Positions 1-9,107 of a DNA stretch of 64,000 nucleotides are shown here, piece after piece. Under the pieces are notes generated by a model. That model was given only the letters and a program-made list of their open reading frames with translations. It was not told where the DNA came from and made no database searches. The position numbers and the translations under genes are program-made. The number at the start of each line of letters is the position of its first letter. The stretch's first letter is position 1. This stretch comes from Porticoccus sp964395715 (lineage in GTDB: Bacteria; Pseudomonadota; Gammaproteobacteria; Pseudomonadales; Porticoccaceae). Location: positions 62,001 through 126,000 of the forward strand of contig CAYNAU010000004.1 of the NCBI GenBank assembly GCA_964395715.1. Reading direction: 5' to 3'.

Positions 1-951
1 TACCTGGACAAGCCACTGGGGCCCCAGGATTTGTTCAAAGCCCTGCAGAGCACTGTAGAGGCCGTCCCAACGGCAATGACAACGGCAACTTCAACGGAAC
101 CCCCGCTATCGGCCTCAAGGAACACGGAGCAACCGCCCTATGCCATGTCCGTGTTGACCGCCGAAGACAACGAAATTAATCAGGTCGTTATTAATGGCAT
201 GCTGGAGGAACTCGTGAGCCAGCAGACCTTTGTTAGCAACGGTCAAGAGGCATTGGAAATGCTGCGCGCACACCCCAATGCCTACGACGTTATCCTGATG
301 GACTGCCATATGCCTGTGATGGATGGCTATGAAGCCACCCAGCGGATTCGCCAGGGGGAGGCCGGGGCGCACAATAGCAACATCTACATTATTGCCGTCA
401 CCGCCAATGCCATGGCGGGCGACAGGGATCGCTGTATTGAAAGTGGTATGGATGACTATATCGCCAAGCCGATTGACGACAGCCAGCTGAAACGGGCCAT
501 AGAAAAAGTGTATACCCTGGGCCGCAGCAGAACCCATCAGGCCCCAGAAAAAAACACTGTGCAAAATGATTGCAGGCCAAACCTGCCTGAGAATCTGCAG
601 GCAATCAACCCCGAGCAAATCACTAACGCATTGATCACCCGACCGGAAAGACTACTGCACGCCCTGCACATTTTTGCTCACGACTACCGGGCATTTGAAG
701 CAGAAATCAAGGCGTTAGTGCGGGATAGGAACCAGGAGCACCTGTGTACCATGGTGCACAACCTGAAAGGCATCAGTGGCAACCTCGGCATGGATCGCCT
801 TTACCAGCTATCTAACAACATCCACCACGAGCTGAAACACTCAAGACCGCCAACAGAAGAGCTTCTGGAGACATTGATTCAGGGTTGCAAACAGGCGCTA
901 CAGGATGCAGAAGCCATCATAGCGGCCAACCCGGGCAGTTATAACAACTAA
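1..951 (+). CDS. Hybrid sensor histidine kinase, C-terminal part (REC-REC-Hpt), cut by window edge
   Basis: Reading frame 1 is open from the first base, so the gene starts outside the window. The first codons read YLDKPL, the conserved lysine end of one receiver domain. A linker follows, then a second full receiver domain with the acidic pair in AEDN, the phosphoacceptor Asp in LMDCHMP (codon at 301-303), the switch Thr in AVTAN and the Lys in IAKPI. The C-terminal third is an Hpt domain with the phosphotransfer His in MVHNLKG (codon 757-759). Receiver domains followed by Hpt are typical of unorthodox, BarA/EvgS-like phosphorelay kinases. The sensor and kinase domains are missing, so the stimulus and output cannot be told. 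It converges on dsbC with only 7 bp between stops. Confidence 0.88.
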   Translation, partial: YLDKPLGPQDLFKALQSTVEAVPTAMTTATSTEPPLSASRNTEQPPYAMSVLTAEDNEINQVVINGMLEELVSQQTFVSNGQEALEMLRAHPNAYDVILMDCHMPVMDGYEATQRIRQGEAGAHNSNIYIIAVTANAMAGDRDRCIESGMDDYIAKPIDDSQLKRAIEKVYTLGRSRTHQAPEKNTVQNDCRPNLPENLQAINPEQITNALITRPERLLHALHIFAHDYRAFEAEIKALVRDRNQEHLCTMVHNLKGISGNLGMDRLYQLSNNIHHELKHSRPPTEELLETLIQGCKQALQDAEAIIAANPGSYNN

Positions 952-958
952 CCCAGTA

Positions 959-1702
959 TCAGTTTAGGCCCATGATAGCGAGCAGTTCGGCAGCCGGGCG
1001 GTAACCTGGCAACAGGGTGCCGTCCTCCAGAACCAGCGCGGGCGTACCGTTAACGCCAACTTTTTGGCCCAACTCAAACTGTGCGGCAACGGGGTTATCT
1101 TCACAGACGTTTTCCGGCACTGGCTGATTATTTTTCAACGCGGTCAGGGCCGACTGTTTGTCATCCGCACACCAGGCCGAGGCAATCTTTTTGTAGGATT
1201 TGGAACCGATTCCAGCACGAGGGTAAGCCAGGTAGCGAACTTCCACACCCGCCATGTTCAGTTCAGGTACGGATTCCAGGTGCAGCTTTCGGCAATAGCC
1301 ACAGTCCACATCGGTGAATACATAGAGATAGGAGCGCCGCTTATCCACGGCAGGAAAAATGATCATATCCTGCTCGGCCACGGCAGACATCATTTGCTGG
1401 CGCATCTTCGCAGCAGCCAGGTCTTTTACCGGCACAAACATTCCGGGGCGAGACTGATACATGTCTCCGGTTACTACATACTCACCGTTTGCGCTGGCAT
1501 AGAGAAACTGTGTGCCATTAATGCGCACCACATAGAGCCCTTCGATAGGGGAGAGCTCAACACCGCTAAATTGCATATCGGGCCGGGCTTCCTTGAGCTT
1601 GGCAATAATGGCGGCGCTGACATCGGCAGGCACTTCTTCTGCGGCCAACGCTGACGGGATAAGAAGCGCTGCCATCAGCAGACCGGCGATTTTCTTTAAC
1701 AT
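959..1702 (-). CDS. dsbC: Thiol:disulfide interchange protein DsbC
   Basis: Periplasmic disulfide isomerase that reshuffles wrong disulfides and is kept reduced by DsbD. The 247-residue protein has a signal peptide ending near ALA (about residue 20), an N-terminal dimerisation domain, and a thioredoxin fold with CGYC at 134-137, the DsbC/DsbG-type active site. The cis-proline follows GVNGT at about 220. Two further cysteines (178 and 200) match the second, structural disulfide of DsbC. I chose the ATG at 1702 because it starts the signal peptide directly. An upstream in-frame extension to 1804 would add about 34 non-signal residues and nearly reach xerD. It lies downstream of xerD on the same strand, a common gammaproteobacterial order. 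Confidence 0.95.
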   Translation of the reverse strand: MLKKIAGLLMAALLIPSALAAEEVPADVSAAIIAKLKEARPDMQFSGVELSPIEGLYVVRINGTQFLYASANGEYVVTGDMYQSRPGMFVPVKDLAAAKMRQQMMSAVAEQDMIIFPAVDKRRSYLYVFTDVDCGYCRKLHLESVPELNMAGVEVRYLAYPRAGIGSKSYKKIASAWCADDKQSALTALKNNQPVPENVCEDNPVAAQFELGQKVGVNGTPALVLEDGTLLPGYRPAAELLAIMGLN

Positions 1703-1800
1703 AACAACATATCTCTTGGTGGGGGCTGTCCATTGCAGGAAGGGTCTCTTCCGATGACCAAACCGCAGAGATTGGAGTCTATGGGAGAACAGGGGTTCCC

Positions 1801-2703
1801 TCAACCTCTCGGGTGGTGTTGCGCGTGCAGGGATTTAATCCGGGCACTGGCGATATGGGTGTAGATCTGGGTAGTCGACAGGTCACTGTGACCCAGTAGC
1901 AATTGCAGTACCCGCAGGTCGGCACCGTGATTCAGCAAATGGGTAGCGAAGGCGTGGCGCAGGGTATGGGGAGAAAGCGGTTTCTCTATGCCCGCCGCCT
2001 TGGCGTAGCGTTTGATGCTGTACCAGAATGTCTGTCGCGTCATCTGCCTGGCGCGATTGCTGGGAAACAATACGTCACTTTGTACTGTACCCAACAACAG
2101 TGGCCGGGCTTCCCGGAGGTAGCGAGCCAGCCAGTTCAGGGACTCTTCACCCATAGGCACCAGGCGCTCCTTGCCACCTTTGCCGAATACCCGCACGACG
2201 CCCTGTCGCGGGTTAACCTGGTGAATAGTCAGGCCCACCAGTTCAGTGACGCGCAAGCCGGTGGCGTAAAGCACTTCCAGCATGGCGCGATCACGCAACC
2301 CCAGAGCCTCTTCCGTGTTGGGCTGCGCCAGCAAGGCTTCCACATCGGACTCGGTCAGGCTTTTGGGGAGTGGCCGCCCAAGTTTGGGGTTTTCCACCAG
2401 GGCTGTCGGGTCGACCTGGATGCGGTTTTCCCTCACCAGGTAGCGATAAAAACTTCTCAGGCAGGACAGTTGGCGGGCAACGGAACGCGCGGACACCCCC
2501 TGCTGGAAGCGATGGGCCAGGTAACGCTGGATATCGTTGCCTGTCAGGGCGATAAGGTGGAGACCGCCAGATTCTGCCCATTCGGCGATGGCACACAGGT
2601 CCCTGCGATAGGCATCCAGCGTATTCTGACCCAAGCCCTTTTCAACCCACAGGGCATCCAGGAAAGTGTCGATAAGCTGCTGTGCCGGTTGATTACAAGC
2701 CAT
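1801..2703 (-). CDS. xerD: Site-specific tyrosine recombinase XerD
   Basis: With XerC, XerD resolves chromosome dimers at dif under FtsK control. The protein has 300 residues, close to the family length of about 298. It has an N-terminal SAM-like core-binding domain (about 8-92) and a catalytic domain carrying the full pentad: Arg151 (TGLRVTEL), Lys175 (FGKGGKER), His246 and Arg249 (SPHTLRHAFATH), His272 (LLGHSDL) and nucleophile Tyr281 (TTQIYTH). The ATG at 2703 begins the usual N-terminus. It lies directly upstream of dsbC and downstream of the rplS terminator, so it probably has its own promoter in 2704-2761. XerC is the main alternative, but the gene context with dsbC favours XerD. Confidence 0.95.
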   Translation of the reverse strand: MACNQPAQQLIDTFLDALWVEKGLGQNTLDAYRRDLCAIAEWAESGGLHLIALTGNDIQRYLAHRFQQGVSARSVARQLSCLRSFYRYLVRENRIQVDPTALVENPKLGRPLPKSLTESDVEALLAQPNTEEALGLRDRAMLEVLYATGLRVTELVGLTIHQVNPRQGVVRVFGKGGKERLVPMGEESLNWLARYLREARPLLLGTVQSDVLFPSNRARQMTRQTFWYSIKRYAKAAGIEKPLSPHTLRHAFATHLLNHGADLRVLQLLLGHSDLSTTQIYTHIASARIKSLHAQHHPRG

Positions 2704-2761
2704 GGCCTACTCTAACCGCCGCTACCGGGACGGGCAATTCGCATTGGCAGTCCACAGGCAT

Positions 2762-2792
2762 AAAAAAAGGCACCAACCAGTGGTGCCTTTTT
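2762..2792 (-). terminator. Rho-independent terminator of the rpsP-rimM-trmD-rplS operon
   Basis: GGCACCA (2769-2775) and TGGTGCC (2781-2787) form a 7-bp stem with a 5-nt loop. It is extended by an A-run on one side and a T-run on the other, so it can end transcription in either direction. It lies 18 bp past the rplS stop and separates the ribosomal operon from xerD. Confidence 0.9.
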
Positions 2793-2809
2793 CAAACAAG
2801 GTCGGAAAC

Positions 2810-3166
2810 TCAGTTGAGTTTTTCCTTGATGCGGGCTGCCTTACCAGACAGTTCACGCAGGTAGTACAGCTTGGCCTGACGCACGTCACCGCGACGTTTG
2901 ACCTGCACGCTGTCTACCAGCGGGCTATAGGTCTGGAAAGTACGCTCAACACCTACGCCATTGGAGATTTTGCGAACGGTAAAGGCAGAGTTAACGCCAC
3001 GACTGCGCTTGCCAATCACCACACCTTCAAACGCCTGCAGACGCTCGCGGTTACCTTCCTTTACTTTTACCTGGACGACTACAGTGTCGCCCGGGGCAAA
3101 GGCCGGCAGTTCTTTATTCATTTGTTCCGCTTCAATAGCGGCAATAATCGGGTTTTTGTTGCTCAT
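2810..3166 (-). CDS. rplS: 50S ribosomal protein L19
   Basis: Large-subunit ribosomal protein at the 30S-50S interface. It has 118 residues with the family N-terminus MSNKNPIIAAIE and the basic C-terminal half containing RSRGVNSAFTVRKIS and GKAARIKEKL. The start at 3166 is set by a strong Shine-Dalgarno (GAGGAG) just upstream; a longer frame to 3205 is not conserved. It is the last gene of the rpsP-rimM-trmD-rplS operon, followed by a clear terminator. Confidence 0.98.
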   Translation of the reverse strand: MSNKNPIIAAIEAEQMNKELPAFAPGDTVVVQVKVKEGNRERLQAFEGVVIGKRSRGVNSAFTVRKISNGVGVERTFQTYSPLVDSVQVKRRGDVRQAKLYYLRELSGKAARIKEKLN

Positions 3167-3240
3167 GGTTTGCTCCTCAGCTGTTCTCTGTTGGTGGCAT
3201 GCCACCTTGTTGAGTAGCGCCGCACAGAGAGGAAAACGAA

Positions 3241-3999
3241 TTAATCGCTTTCATCTGCCGACTCTTTGACAATCCTGTCCAGTAATTGCCGTTGCTCGTC
3301 ACTGAGCGCTAGCTCATTCAATAGATCCGGGCGTCTCTGCCAGGTTCTGCGCAGTGACTGCTCCAGCCGCCACTGCCTGATTTTCTCGTGGTTACCCGAT
3401 AGCAAGACCTCGGGCACCGGTAATGTTTCGTACTGCTCCGGCCGCGTGTAGTGCGGGCAATCCAGCAGACCAGCCGCAAAGGAATCCTGGTCTGCGGAAT
3501 CCTCGTGGCCCAGCGCACCGGGCAGTTGCCTGATCAGTGCATCCATCAGCACCATGGCGGGCAACTCGCCGCCGCTGAGGACGTAATCACCGATGGACCA
3601 TTCCTCGTCAACTTCCAGCTCAATTAACCGCTCGTCAACACCTTCGTAGCGGCCCGCCAGCAGGATCAGGTCCCCATCACTGGCCAGCTGATTAACTGCA
3701 GGCTGGTCCAGCACTTTCCCCTGGGGAGAAAGGTAGACGACCCTGGCCGGGCCGCCGATCCACTGCCGCGCCTCATGTATGGCTTGGCGCAGCGGTTCTA
3801 TCATCATCACCATACCGGGTCCGCCGCCGTAGGGTCGGCTGTCCACCGTCTGGTGGCGGTCGCTGGTGTATGTTCTGGGATTAAAAAATCCCAGTTCCAG
3901 CAACCCCTGTCTGATCGCCCGGCTGCTGATGCCATAGTCGCTCAGCGCGGCGAACATTTCGGGGAACAGGGTGACCAGGGCTATTTTCTTCGCCGCCAT
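3241..3999 (-). CDS. trmD: tRNA (guanine-N1-)-methyltransferase TrmD
   Basis: Methylates G37 at N1 in tRNAs that read CNN codons, using S-adenosylmethionine, which prevents +1 frameshifting. The 252 residues match the usual length. Trefoil-knot SPOUT motifs are visible: GGGPGMVM near residue 58, YLSPQGK, LLAGRYEGVDERL and SIGDYVLSGGELPAM, which bind SAM and G37. The ATG at 3999 has GGAG at good spacing. It is third in the rpsP operon, 24 bp after rimM and 74 bp before rplS. Confidence 0.98.
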   Translation of the reverse strand: MAAKKIALVTLFPEMFAALSDYGISSRAIRQGLLELGFFNPRTYTSDRHQTVDSRPYGGGPGMVMMIEPLRQAIHEARQWIGGPARVVYLSPQGKVLDQPAVNQLASDGDLILLAGRYEGVDERLIELEVDEEWSIGDYVLSGGELPAMVLMDALIRQLPGALGHEDSADQDSFAAGLLDCPHYTRPEQYETLPVPEVLLSGNHEKIRQWRLEQSLRRTWQRRPDLLNELALSDEQRQLLDRIVKESADESD

Positions 4000-4023
4000 T
4001 CACGCTGCTCCACGTTTAACCAT

Positions 4024-4545
4024 TCAGAAATCGGGGTCCCAGTCGACCTCGATCTTTGCGGCATCGAGATCGATACCTAATACAAACTGTTCCACGTAGG
4101 GTATCAGGCGCTCCTGCCGATCAAGGCTTTGCGCATCCCCATTGACCACCAGCACATCATTGGCGCCGGTTTCCATCAAGCTCGATACCGTGCCAAGCCT
4201 GACGCCCTGCTTTGTCACCACGGCCAGCCCTTCGAGCTGGTGCCAGTAGTATTCGCCTTCGGTCAAGGCGGGCAAGCAGGCTTTCTCGACAGCGATATCC
4301 CGCTGGCAGTAATGACGAGCGATGTCACGATCATCAATGCCCTTGAGGTGGACCATCAGTCCCTTGGGGGACATGCGGTGCTGATCAACCTCCAGCTGTT
4401 GCCACCCCTCAGCTGACTTCAACCACCAGGGGGAGTAACCGGTAATATTCTCAACCGGGTCGGTAAACGCGTGCACCTTTACCCAACCCTTAACGCCGTG
4501 AACGGTGGTAATACGCCCGACGATAACCGGATCAACAGGATCCAT
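4024..4545 (-). CDS. rimM: 16S rRNA maturation factor RimM
   Basis: Binds ribosomal protein S19 and helps mature the 30S head. The 173 residues contain the N-terminal RimM beta-barrel (VGRITTVHGVKGWVKV at about 8-23) and the C-terminal PRC-barrel domain (GEYYWHQLEGL at about 94-104, GANDVLVV, LIPYVEQFV). It lies between rpsP and trmD in the conserved order. The RimM/TrmD/RpsP operon is a standard bacterial arrangement, so the call is secure. Confidence 0.97.
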   Translation of the reverse strand: MDPVDPVIVGRITTVHGVKGWVKVHAFTDPVENITGYSPWWLKSAEGWQQLEVDQHRMSPKGLMVHLKGIDDRDIARHYCQRDIAVEKACLPALTEGEYYWHQLEGLAVVTKQGVRLGTVSSLMETGANDVLVVNGDAQSLDRQERLIPYVEQFVLGIDLDAAKIEVDWDPDF

Positions 4546-4576
4546 GGTGCTCAGGCACTCCGCTTCACGCAGGTAA

Positions 4577-4822
4577 TCAGGCGTTGGCTGCTTCTTTTAC
4601 CAGCTGGTTAACACGTTCTGACAGCGTGGCACCCTGGGCAACCCAGTGTTGTACACGGTCAGTATCAACGCGCAGACGCTCTTCCTGGCCACGGGCGACC
4701 GGGTTGAAAAAGCCGATGCGCTCAATGTAACGGCCATCACGCGCCTTGCGGCTATCAGTGACGTGAATGTGATAAAACGGGCGCTTTTTAGAGCCGCCAC
4801 GAGCCAAACGAATGGTTACCAT
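4577..4822 (-). CDS. rpsP: 30S ribosomal protein S16
   Basis: Small-subunit protein of 81 residues with the invariant start MVTIRLARGGSKKRPFYHI and the RDGRYIERIGFFNP motif. It is first in the rpsP-rimM-trmD-rplS operon. The operon promoter should lie in 4823-5026, between ffh and rpsP. That spacer also holds a GC-rich inverted repeat (4891-4897/4902-4908) without a T-tract. Confidence 0.98.
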   Translation of the reverse strand: MVTIRLARGGSKKRPFYHIHVTDSRKARDGRYIERIGFFNPVARGQEERLRVDTDRVQHWVAQGATLSERVNQLVKEAANA

Positions 4823-5026
4823 GAAAATTCTCTTCTGTATCTGTGTTTCAAATTACCGGTAGCCAGGGCCGGTGAGGGCCATGGCACAATGCCCGGCACG
4901 GGCCGGGCATCGTTGAAAGGCGCGGGATTATAGCGAAAACATCCCCCTGTGTATACCAGAAAAGTCCCTCTCGAAGTATTAGCAAACTTCAGCGGTATTA
5001 AGGGGTTAGAGGACTGCCGGCAAAAA

Positions 5027-6448
5027 TCAGAACGGGAATTTTTTGCCCCCGGGCATCATTCCCCCGGGAGGAAGACCACCGCCTGGCATACCGCCACCCT
5101 GAGGCAGGTTGCCCGCCATGCCACGCATCATCTGCTGCATACCCTTGCCCTTCATTTTCTTCATCATTTTGCCCATCTGCTTGTGCTGTTTAAGCAGGCG
5201 ATTGAGGTCCTGAAGGGTAGTGCCAGAGCCCATGGTAATGCGACGCTTGCGCGAACCGTTGAGAATATCCGGGTTGCGGCGCTCGGCAGGGGTCATGGAA
5301 TTGATGATGGCTTCCATTTTGCCAAACTGGCCACCCATATTGGCCTGTTCCACCATCTGAGACATGTTGCCCATGCCCGGCAGCTTATCCAGCAGGCTGG
5401 AAAAGCCGCCCATGTTTTTCATCTGCTGCAACTGGTCTCGCAGATCTTCGAGATCAAACTTTTTACCCTTGACGACTTTGTTAGCCAGTTTTTCCGCTTT
5501 TTTGCGGTCAACGGTACGCTCCACTTCCTCGATCAGCGACATCACATCGCCCATGCCGAGGATACGGGAAGCGATGCGCTCCGGGTGGAAGGGTTCCAGG
5601 GCGTCGGTTTTCTCGCCAACACCGAGGAACTTGATGGGTTTACCGGTAATCTGGCGTACCGACAGTGCGGCACCACCGCGGGCATCACCGTCGACTTTGG
5701 TGAGAATCACACCGGTCAGAGGCAGCGCCTCATTAAATGCCTGTGCCGTGGTCACGGCATCCTGGCCAATCATGGCATCGATCACGAACAGCGTTTCTAC
5801 CGGATCAACGGCCTTGTGGATCTGCTGGATTTCCGTCATCAGGGCATCGTCGATGTGCAGCCGGCCAGCGGTATCCACCAGCAGTACATCCACAAATTTT
5901 GTTTTCGCTGCCTGAACGGCATTGCGAACGATATCAACCGGCTTCTGCTCGGCGGTGCTGGGGAAATATTCGGCTTCCACTTCGCCGGCCAGGGTTTCCA
6001 GCTGCTTGATAGCTGCCGGACGATACACATCGGCACTGACCACCATGACTTTCTTTTTCTGGCGCTCTTTGAGGTATTTAGCCAGCTTGGCCACAGAGGT
6101 GGTTTTACCTGCACCCTGCAGGCCTGCCATGAGAACCACCGCAGGTGGTTTGGCAGCGAGGTTGAGCTCCTCGTTGCTATCCCCCATGACATGCTCGAGT
6201 TCTGCCTGCACGATTTTCAGGAATTGTTGGCCGGGGTTAAGACTGGAGCTTACTTCCTGACCAAGTGCCCGCTGCTTGACGCCATCGACAAAGATTTTCA
6301 CTACCGGCAGGGCCACATCGGCCTCCAGCAGCGCCATGCGCACCTCGCGCAGAGTCTCCTGAATATTGTCTTCGGTGAGGCTGGCCTTGCCCGAAATTTT
6401 CTTCAGGCTGGCGGATAAACGATCACTTAGGTTTTCAAACATCGCCAT
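5027..6448 (-). CDS. ffh: Signal recognition particle protein Ffh
   Basis: SRP54 GTPase that binds signal sequences and 4.5S RNA and targets ribosomes to FtsY. The 473 residues contain an N domain (1-90), a G domain with GLQGAGKTT at about 109-117, DTAGR and TKVDGDARGG, and a methionine-rich M domain from about 300. The tail is Met/Gly/Pro-rich with repeats of GGM and GGL type. Either of two ATGs (6448 or 6442) could be used; neither has a strong Shine-Dalgarno. It is upstream of the rpsP operon on the same strand and divergent from the ccsA-like gene, as in Pseudomonas. Confidence 0.97.
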   Translation of the reverse strand: MAMFENLSDRLSASLKKISGKASLTEDNIQETLREVRMALLEADVALPVVKIFVDGVKQRALGQEVSSSLNPGQQFLKIVQAELEHVMGDSNEELNLAAKPPAVVLMAGLQGAGKTTSVAKLAKYLKERQKKKVMVVSADVYRPAAIKQLETLAGEVEAEYFPSTAEQKPVDIVRNAVQAAKTKFVDVLLVDTAGRLHIDDALMTEIQQIHKAVDPVETLFVIDAMIGQDAVTTAQAFNEALPLTGVILTKVDGDARGGAALSVRQITGKPIKFLGVGEKTDALEPFHPERIASRILGMGDVMSLIEEVERTVDRKKAEKLANKVVKGKKFDLEDLRDQLQQMKNMGGFSSLLDKLPGMGNMSQMVEQANMGGQFGKMEAIINSMTPAERRNPDILNGSRKRRITMGSGTTLQDLNRLLKQHKQMGKMMKKMKGKGMQQMMRGMAGNLPQGGGMPGGGLPPGGMMPGGKKFPF

Positions 6449-6580
6449 AGCAATTCTTTAATACAACTTTGCAAAAGGGGCACAAAGTATAACTGAAAGG
6501 TGATGAGGATTGGGATGGAGTCTTTTCGCTATCGCACATCTGTGACACACTTTCGGACCTCCAAGGAAAGCTGTCAGCCT

Positions 6581-7369
6581 ATGTTCGTTGCCACTGCCGC
6601 CATCGCTGTCTACCTCTGTGCCGCCCTGTACCAGGTGTTGCAACTGCGTCAGCATCCGAATTTGCGGGTCACCCCCTTGTGCATGGTGGCTGCGGTAGCG
6701 ATCGCCCTGCACGGCTACGTCAGTCTGCACTGGGTTTTTACCGACCAAGGGCTGGACTTCAGCCTGTTCCCGATGAGCACAGTCATCAGCTTTACTATTA
6801 ACCTGATTGTCCTGATCAGCAGTTTCCGCAAGCCGGTTCACAACCTGTTCTTACTGCTTTTTCCGCTGGCGGCAATCATTCTGGCCACCACGATTGTGGT
6901 GGGCAGTACTCATTCTCCCTGGCAGGCCGTATCAGCTCCCATAGGCGCCCATATTTTTATTTCCATCCTGGCCTACAGCCTGATGTCGATAGCCGCGTTG
7001 CAGGCAGCTCTGCTGGCGCTGCAGAACTGGAGACTGCGCCACAAACGGCTGGGCAGCTGGTTGCAGGTGGTGCCGCCGCTGCAAACCATGGAGGCACTGC
7101 TGTTCGAAGTACTTTGGGCCGGGTTTATCCTGCTGACGCTGTCCCTCATTACCGGCTTTCTTTTTTTCGAAGACTTTTTTGCCCAGCACCTGGCACATAA
7201 ATCGGTGTTTGCCCTTTGTTCCTGGCTGTTTTACGCCATTTTGCTGTGGGGCAGACATGTGAAAGGCTGGCGGGGAAATACTGCGATACGTTGGACCCTG
7301 ATCGGCTTCTTCGCCATGGTCTTGGCCTACTGGGGCAGCAAGTTTGTGATTGAGGTCCTGCTGAACTGA
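6581..7369 (+). CDS. Cytochrome c assembly (CcsA/YpjD-like) inner membrane protein
   Basis: A 262-residue integral membrane protein with about eight hydrophobic segments. The family (Cytochrom_C_asm) contains haem-handling proteins such as CcmC and CcsA, but this ffh-linked branch has no settled function. The ATG at 6581 begins the first membrane segment (MFVATAAIAVYL); an upstream extension to 6500 is polar and unlikely. The order ffh, this gene, CorC-like CBS protein is conserved in Pseudomonas relatives. The family lacks an assigned substrate, so only the class is claimed. Confidence 0.8.
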   Translation: MFVATAAIAVYLCAALYQVLQLRQHPNLRVTPLCMVAAVAIALHGYVSLHWVFTDQGLDFSLFPMSTVISFTINLIVLISSFRKPVHNLFLLLFPLAAIILATTIVVGSTHSPWQAVSAPIGAHIFISILAYSLMSIAALQAALLALQNWRLRHKRLGSWLQVVPPLQTMEALLFEVLWAGFILLTLSLITGFLFFEDFFAQHLAHKSVFALCSWLFYAILLWGRHVKGWRGNTAIRWTLIGFFAMVLAYWGSKFVIEVLLN

Positions 7370-7509
7370 TCCCTGACGGGGTAATCGTCGCTTAACACCG
7401 CTGTTTGCAGCCCCATTTCACCCCCCAAGTTATCCCAAGCAACAGTTGCCAATTCCAGCAAACTTCTTCACCATTGGATGCCCTGTGCAATGACGAGGTT
7501 TTTCCTCCT

Positions 7510-8817
7510 TTGGATGACGCCCCACTCTGGCTGCTTTTCAGTATATTAGGTGGCCTATTACTGCTTTCCGGCTTCTTCTCCGGCTCCGAAACCGCCATGA
7601 TGTCTCTCAACCGCTACCGGTTGAAACACCTGCGCAAAAGGTACAGCGGTGCCCGCAAGGCTCACAAGCTACTGAAACGTCCCGACCGCCTGATTGGTAT
7701 CATCCTGATCGGCAATAATATGGTGAATATTCTGGCATCGGCCATCGCGACAGTGATTGCCCTGCGCCTCTACGGTGATGCAGGTATTGCCATCGCCACC
7801 CTGCTGCTGACGATGGCAGTACTGATCTTTTCCGAGGTCACGCCCAAGACCCTGGCAGCGCTGCACCCGGAAGGTATTGCCTTTACCACCAGCCATATCC
7901 TGAAGCCCTTGTTGACACTGTTCTACCCCCTGGTCTGGCTGGTCAACCACCTCTCGAACGGCCTGTTGCGGATCTTCGGTGTCAACCCCGCAAAAGCCGT
8001 GGACGTCAGCCTCAGCAAAGAGGAAATCCGCACCGTGGTGGATATTTCCAGCCGCAATATCCCCGAGCACCAGGACATGCTGATCAATATCCTCGACCTG
8101 GAAACGGTGACGGTGAATGACATCATGGTGCCGCGCAACGATATTGTTGGCCTCAACCTTGAAGACGACATGGATACCCTGTTAACCACGGTAATCAATT
8201 GCGGCTACACCCGCCTGCCCGTCTTCACAGGCGATATCAGTCGCGTGGAAGGCTTTCTTCACATGAAGACCATTGCCCGCCTGCTGCGCTCTGGCGGCGA
8301 AGGGTTGACCAAGGAAGCCATCAAGCGATTTTCCCGCGAGCCTTATTTTGTGCCCGAGAACACCCCCCTGAACAAACAACTCCTGAATTTCCAACAGGCC
8401 CGGCGACGCATCGGACTAGTGGTTGACGAATACGGCGAGATTGAAGGGCTGGTCACCATGGAGGATATCCTCGAGGAGATTGTCGGCGACTTCACCACTA
8501 ACCGCGCTGAAGATGGCCAGGACGAAATCGTTGCCCTGGACAAGACCATGTACGACATCGATGGATCTGCCACCATTCGCGATATCAACAAGTCAAACCT
8601 CTGGGACTTACCGGTCGATGGGCCAAAAACACTGAACGGCCTGATTCTGGAACACCTGGAGAGCATCCCAGACGGCAATGTCAGTTTCAGCATTGGCCGC
8701 TATCGTTTTGAAACCCTCGAACTGAACGAGAAAATGGTAGCCAAGGTGCGGGTCAAACGCATGTTGGGCGGTGTCGCCTCTTCAAAAGACCACGAAGACG
8801 ATGAGGAAGAAGATTAA
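7510..8817 (+). CDS. CorB/HlyC-CorC family protein (DUF21, CBS pair, CorC_HlyC domains)
   Basis: Membrane protein with an N-terminal CNNM/DUF21 transmembrane domain (FSGSETAMMSLNRYRL near residues 20-36; IGNNMVNILAS; EVTPKTLAAL), a cytoplasmic CBS pair starting at DIMVPRNDI, and a C-terminal CorC_HlyC domain. The family is linked to Mg/Co homeostasis; E. coli CorB (YfjD) is close in length and layout. I chose the TTG at 7510 because GAGG lies 11 bases upstream and the length (435 residues) then fits E. coli CorB. An upstream TTG at 7405 in the same frame gives 470 residues with an unlikely polar head. The C-terminus is acidic (DHEDDEEED). Confidence 0.85.
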   Translation: MDDAPLWLLFSILGGLLLLSGFFSGSETAMMSLNRYRLKHLRKRYSGARKAHKLLKRPDRLIGIILIGNNMVNILASAIATVIALRLYGDAGIAIATLLLTMAVLIFSEVTPKTLAALHPEGIAFTTSHILKPLLTLFYPLVWLVNHLSNGLLRIFGVNPAKAVDVSLSKEEIRTVVDISSRNIPEHQDMLINILDLETVTVNDIMVPRNDIVGLNLEDDMDTLLTTVINCGYTRLPVFTGDISRVEGFLHMKTIARLLRSGGEGLTKEAIKRFSREPYFVPENTPLNKQLLNFQQARRRIGLVVDEYGEIEGLVTMEDILEEIVGDFTTNRAEDGQDEIVALDKTMYDIDGSATIRDINKSNLWDLPVDGPKTLNGLILEHLESIPDGNVSFSIGRYRFETLELNEKMVAKVRVKRMLGGVASSKDHEDDEEED

Positions 8818-8858
8818 GGTGGAGTGAGGCCTACGGCCCTCTTGAGTTCTATGCTCAG

Positions 8859-9050
8859 TCAGGCAAAGGGATTATTTTTTTTGCCGCGCTCAGCCGCTTT
8901 ACAGATCACTTCCAGACGCTCGTCATCTTCCATCAACAGCCAGTCGCGAATCTCCCTGGCGGTTCGATAGCAACCGATACACACGTCATTTTTGTCCAGC
9001 GCGCAGATGGATACGCAGGGTGATGTGATGGTGCCGGGGGTAAAAGCCAT
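8859..9050 (-). CDS. DUF1289 family small cysteine-rich protein
   Basis: A 63-residue protein with the DUF1289 signature SPCVSICALD followed by CIGCYRTAREI and W. The four cysteines (Cys12, Cys16, Cys24, Cys27) suggest a small metal- or Fe-S-binding site. No function is established for the family. It lies between convergent neighbours and runs in the same direction as the upstream CoA-type Nudix gene (57 bp spacing), so the two may be cotranscribed. Confidence 0.85.
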   Translation of the reverse strand: MAFTPGTITSPCVSICALDKNDVCIGCYRTAREIRDWLLMEDDERLEVICKAAERGKKNNPFA

Positions 9051-9107
9051 GTCAGATTTGTCTGGTGGTTATCGGGGTGCGGATTATCGGCGCAATCGGC
9101 GCGACCT

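Noticed and set aside
4891..4908. GC-rich hairpin between ffh and rpsP considered as the ffh terminator
   Set aside because: No T-run follows the stem on either strand.
4949..6418. Long plus-strand open frame (489 codons) opposite ffh
   Set aside because: It is an antisense shadow of ffh; its composition (His/Gln-rich) has no family resemblance and ffh is certain.
8818..8858. Short inverted repeat (GAGGCC/GGCCCTC) after the CorC-like gene
   Set aside because: Stem is short and imperfect, without a T-run; likely chance.
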